Origin: an uncultured Oscillochloris sp.
GTDB lineage: Bacteria > Chloroflexota > Chloroflexia > Chloroflexales > Chloroflexaceae
NCBI GenBank assembly: GCA_903877945.1
Contig: CAIRFY010000126.1
Location: 1 to 5,436, forward strand
DNA: 5,436 bases
Direction of reading: 5' to 3'
Program-made: the position numbers and the translations under genes
Notes under the pieces: model-generated
Databases searched by the model: none
Seen by the model: only the letters and a program-made list of their open reading frames with translations
Told to the model about the DNA's origin: nothing
Part shown: positions 4,887 through 5,436 of the stretch, one piece after another
Layout: each line of letters opens with the position of its first letter
Position numbering within the stretch: position 1 is the first letter of the stretch

Positions 4887-5436
4887 ATGCCGAATCAGAG
4901 CGACCCACCCGCCACGATCACGTCCGAGTACGACGATGACCTGGGGATGAGCTATTTACGAGCCGGGAATCTTGGTTCAGCGGTGGTGCTGCTGCACGGC
5001 TGGGGCGCGTTTAAGGAGCTGTGGTGGATGACGCTGCGCGACCTCGGGCGCGACCAGCGCTGTTTCGCCCTGGACTTCCCTGGCCACGGGGGGTCGCGGA
5101 TCGGGCGTGCCAACACCATCGTCGCTCTGGCCGATGCGGTGGCTGCCTTCTGTGACGCCCTCGGCCTGCGTGAGATCGCTCTCGTTGGCCACTCGATGGG
5201 CGGCTGTGTGGCGACTGAACTGGCCCTGCGTCGGCCCGACCTGTTGCGCTGCCTGATCCTGGTAGACGCCGCCGTTGATGCGCGGCTGATGCCCTCCTTC
5301 GCCCATACCTACTTGCACACCCAGGTTGGCTGGCCAGCCCTGCGGGTCAGCCAGATGCTCGGGCGGGTCTTCCGGCCTGTGGGTATGCGGATTCCCCACG
5401 AGCACGGCGGGGGCTGGCTGCGACCCTGGGTGCGCC
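4887..5436 (+). CDS. Alpha/beta hydrolase fold protein (3' end outside the window)
   Basis: The 183 codons present are the N-terminal part of an alpha/beta hydrolase, usually about 260-300 residues. LLHGWG (35-40) supplies the oxyanion-hole HG motif, DFPGHGGS (63-70) is the conserved strand-4 turn, and GHSMGG (101-106) is the nucleophile elbow with Ser103. The catalytic Asp and His would lie past the window end, so activity cannot be judged. The substrate is open: esterase, lactonase, haloperoxidase-like and C-C hydrolases share these motifs. There is no signal peptide, so it is probably cytosolic. The start is uncertain: an in-frame ATG at 4869 overlaps the TATAAT box, so the ATG at 4887 fits the predicted transcript better. 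Confidence 0.92.
   Translation, partial: MPNQSDPPATITSEYDDDLGMSYLRAGNLGSAVVLLHGWGAFKELWWMTLRDLGRDQRCFALDFPGHGGSRIGRANTIVALADAVAAFCDALGLREIALVGHSMGGCVATELALRRPDLLRCLILVDAAVDARLMPSFAHTYLHTQVGWPALRVSQMLGRVFRPVGMRIPHEHGGGWLRPWVR

Noticed and set aside
4977..5405. 142-codon minus-strand open frame.
   Set aside because: It lies opposite the alpha/beta hydrolase, whose plus-strand motifs (HGWG, GHSMGG) are intact; it is a shadow frame.

Overview
The window looks like a chromosomal stretch from a moderately GC-rich, free-living bacterium, most likely a member of the Chloroflexota (Chloroflexus/Roseiflexus/Oscillochloris-like). I base this on the mix of envelope proteins with Pro/Thr-rich linkers and on the GC-rich double-hairpin intergenic repeats (CCCTCTCCCT...AGGGAGAGGG). 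I associate these repeats with that phylum from memory, not from a search.

Layout. Positions 1-43 hold a hairpin copy of the GC-rich repeat, cut by the window edge. Three minus-strand genes follow and read as one operon, transcribed from right to left. The first is a small MMP-like zinc metallopeptidase (2495-2860). It overlaps a membrane-anchored GH18 glycosidase (1215-2495) through TGATG. After a 95-base gap filled by a long 14-bp-repeat hairpin comes a TPR/one-TM protein (97-1119). A consensus-quality sigma70 promoter (TTGACA, 18 bp, TATAAT) lies upstream of the operon at 2920-2949, with a perfect 14-bp GC palindrome just inside the predicted transcript. Positions 2861-3368 are the divergent intergenic region and carry repeat copy A inside an imperfect inverted repeat. 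An exported protein with lysozyme/transglycosylase-like motifs (3369-4226, +) then runs tail to tail, with a 1-base gap, into a 77-residue NuoE-like [2Fe-2S] thioredoxin-fold protein (4228-4461, -). The intergenic region 4462-4886 holds five helically phased TGCA-type motifs, repeat copy B inside a perfect 15-bp inverted repeat, and an extended -10 promoter. The window ends inside an alpha/beta hydrolase (4887-5436, +, partial).

How the genes relate. Three or four products (GH18, TPR/TM, lysozyme-like, perhaps the metallopeptidase) point to the cell envelope or extracellular polymer turnover. The ferredoxin-like protein and the alpha/beta hydrolase have no evident link to this. No phage, defence, transposase, CRISPR or RNA gene was seen. 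The most unusual material is non-coding: nested palindromic repeats whose outer inverted arms differ between copies, a hairpin that takes over a gene start, and the phased motif array.
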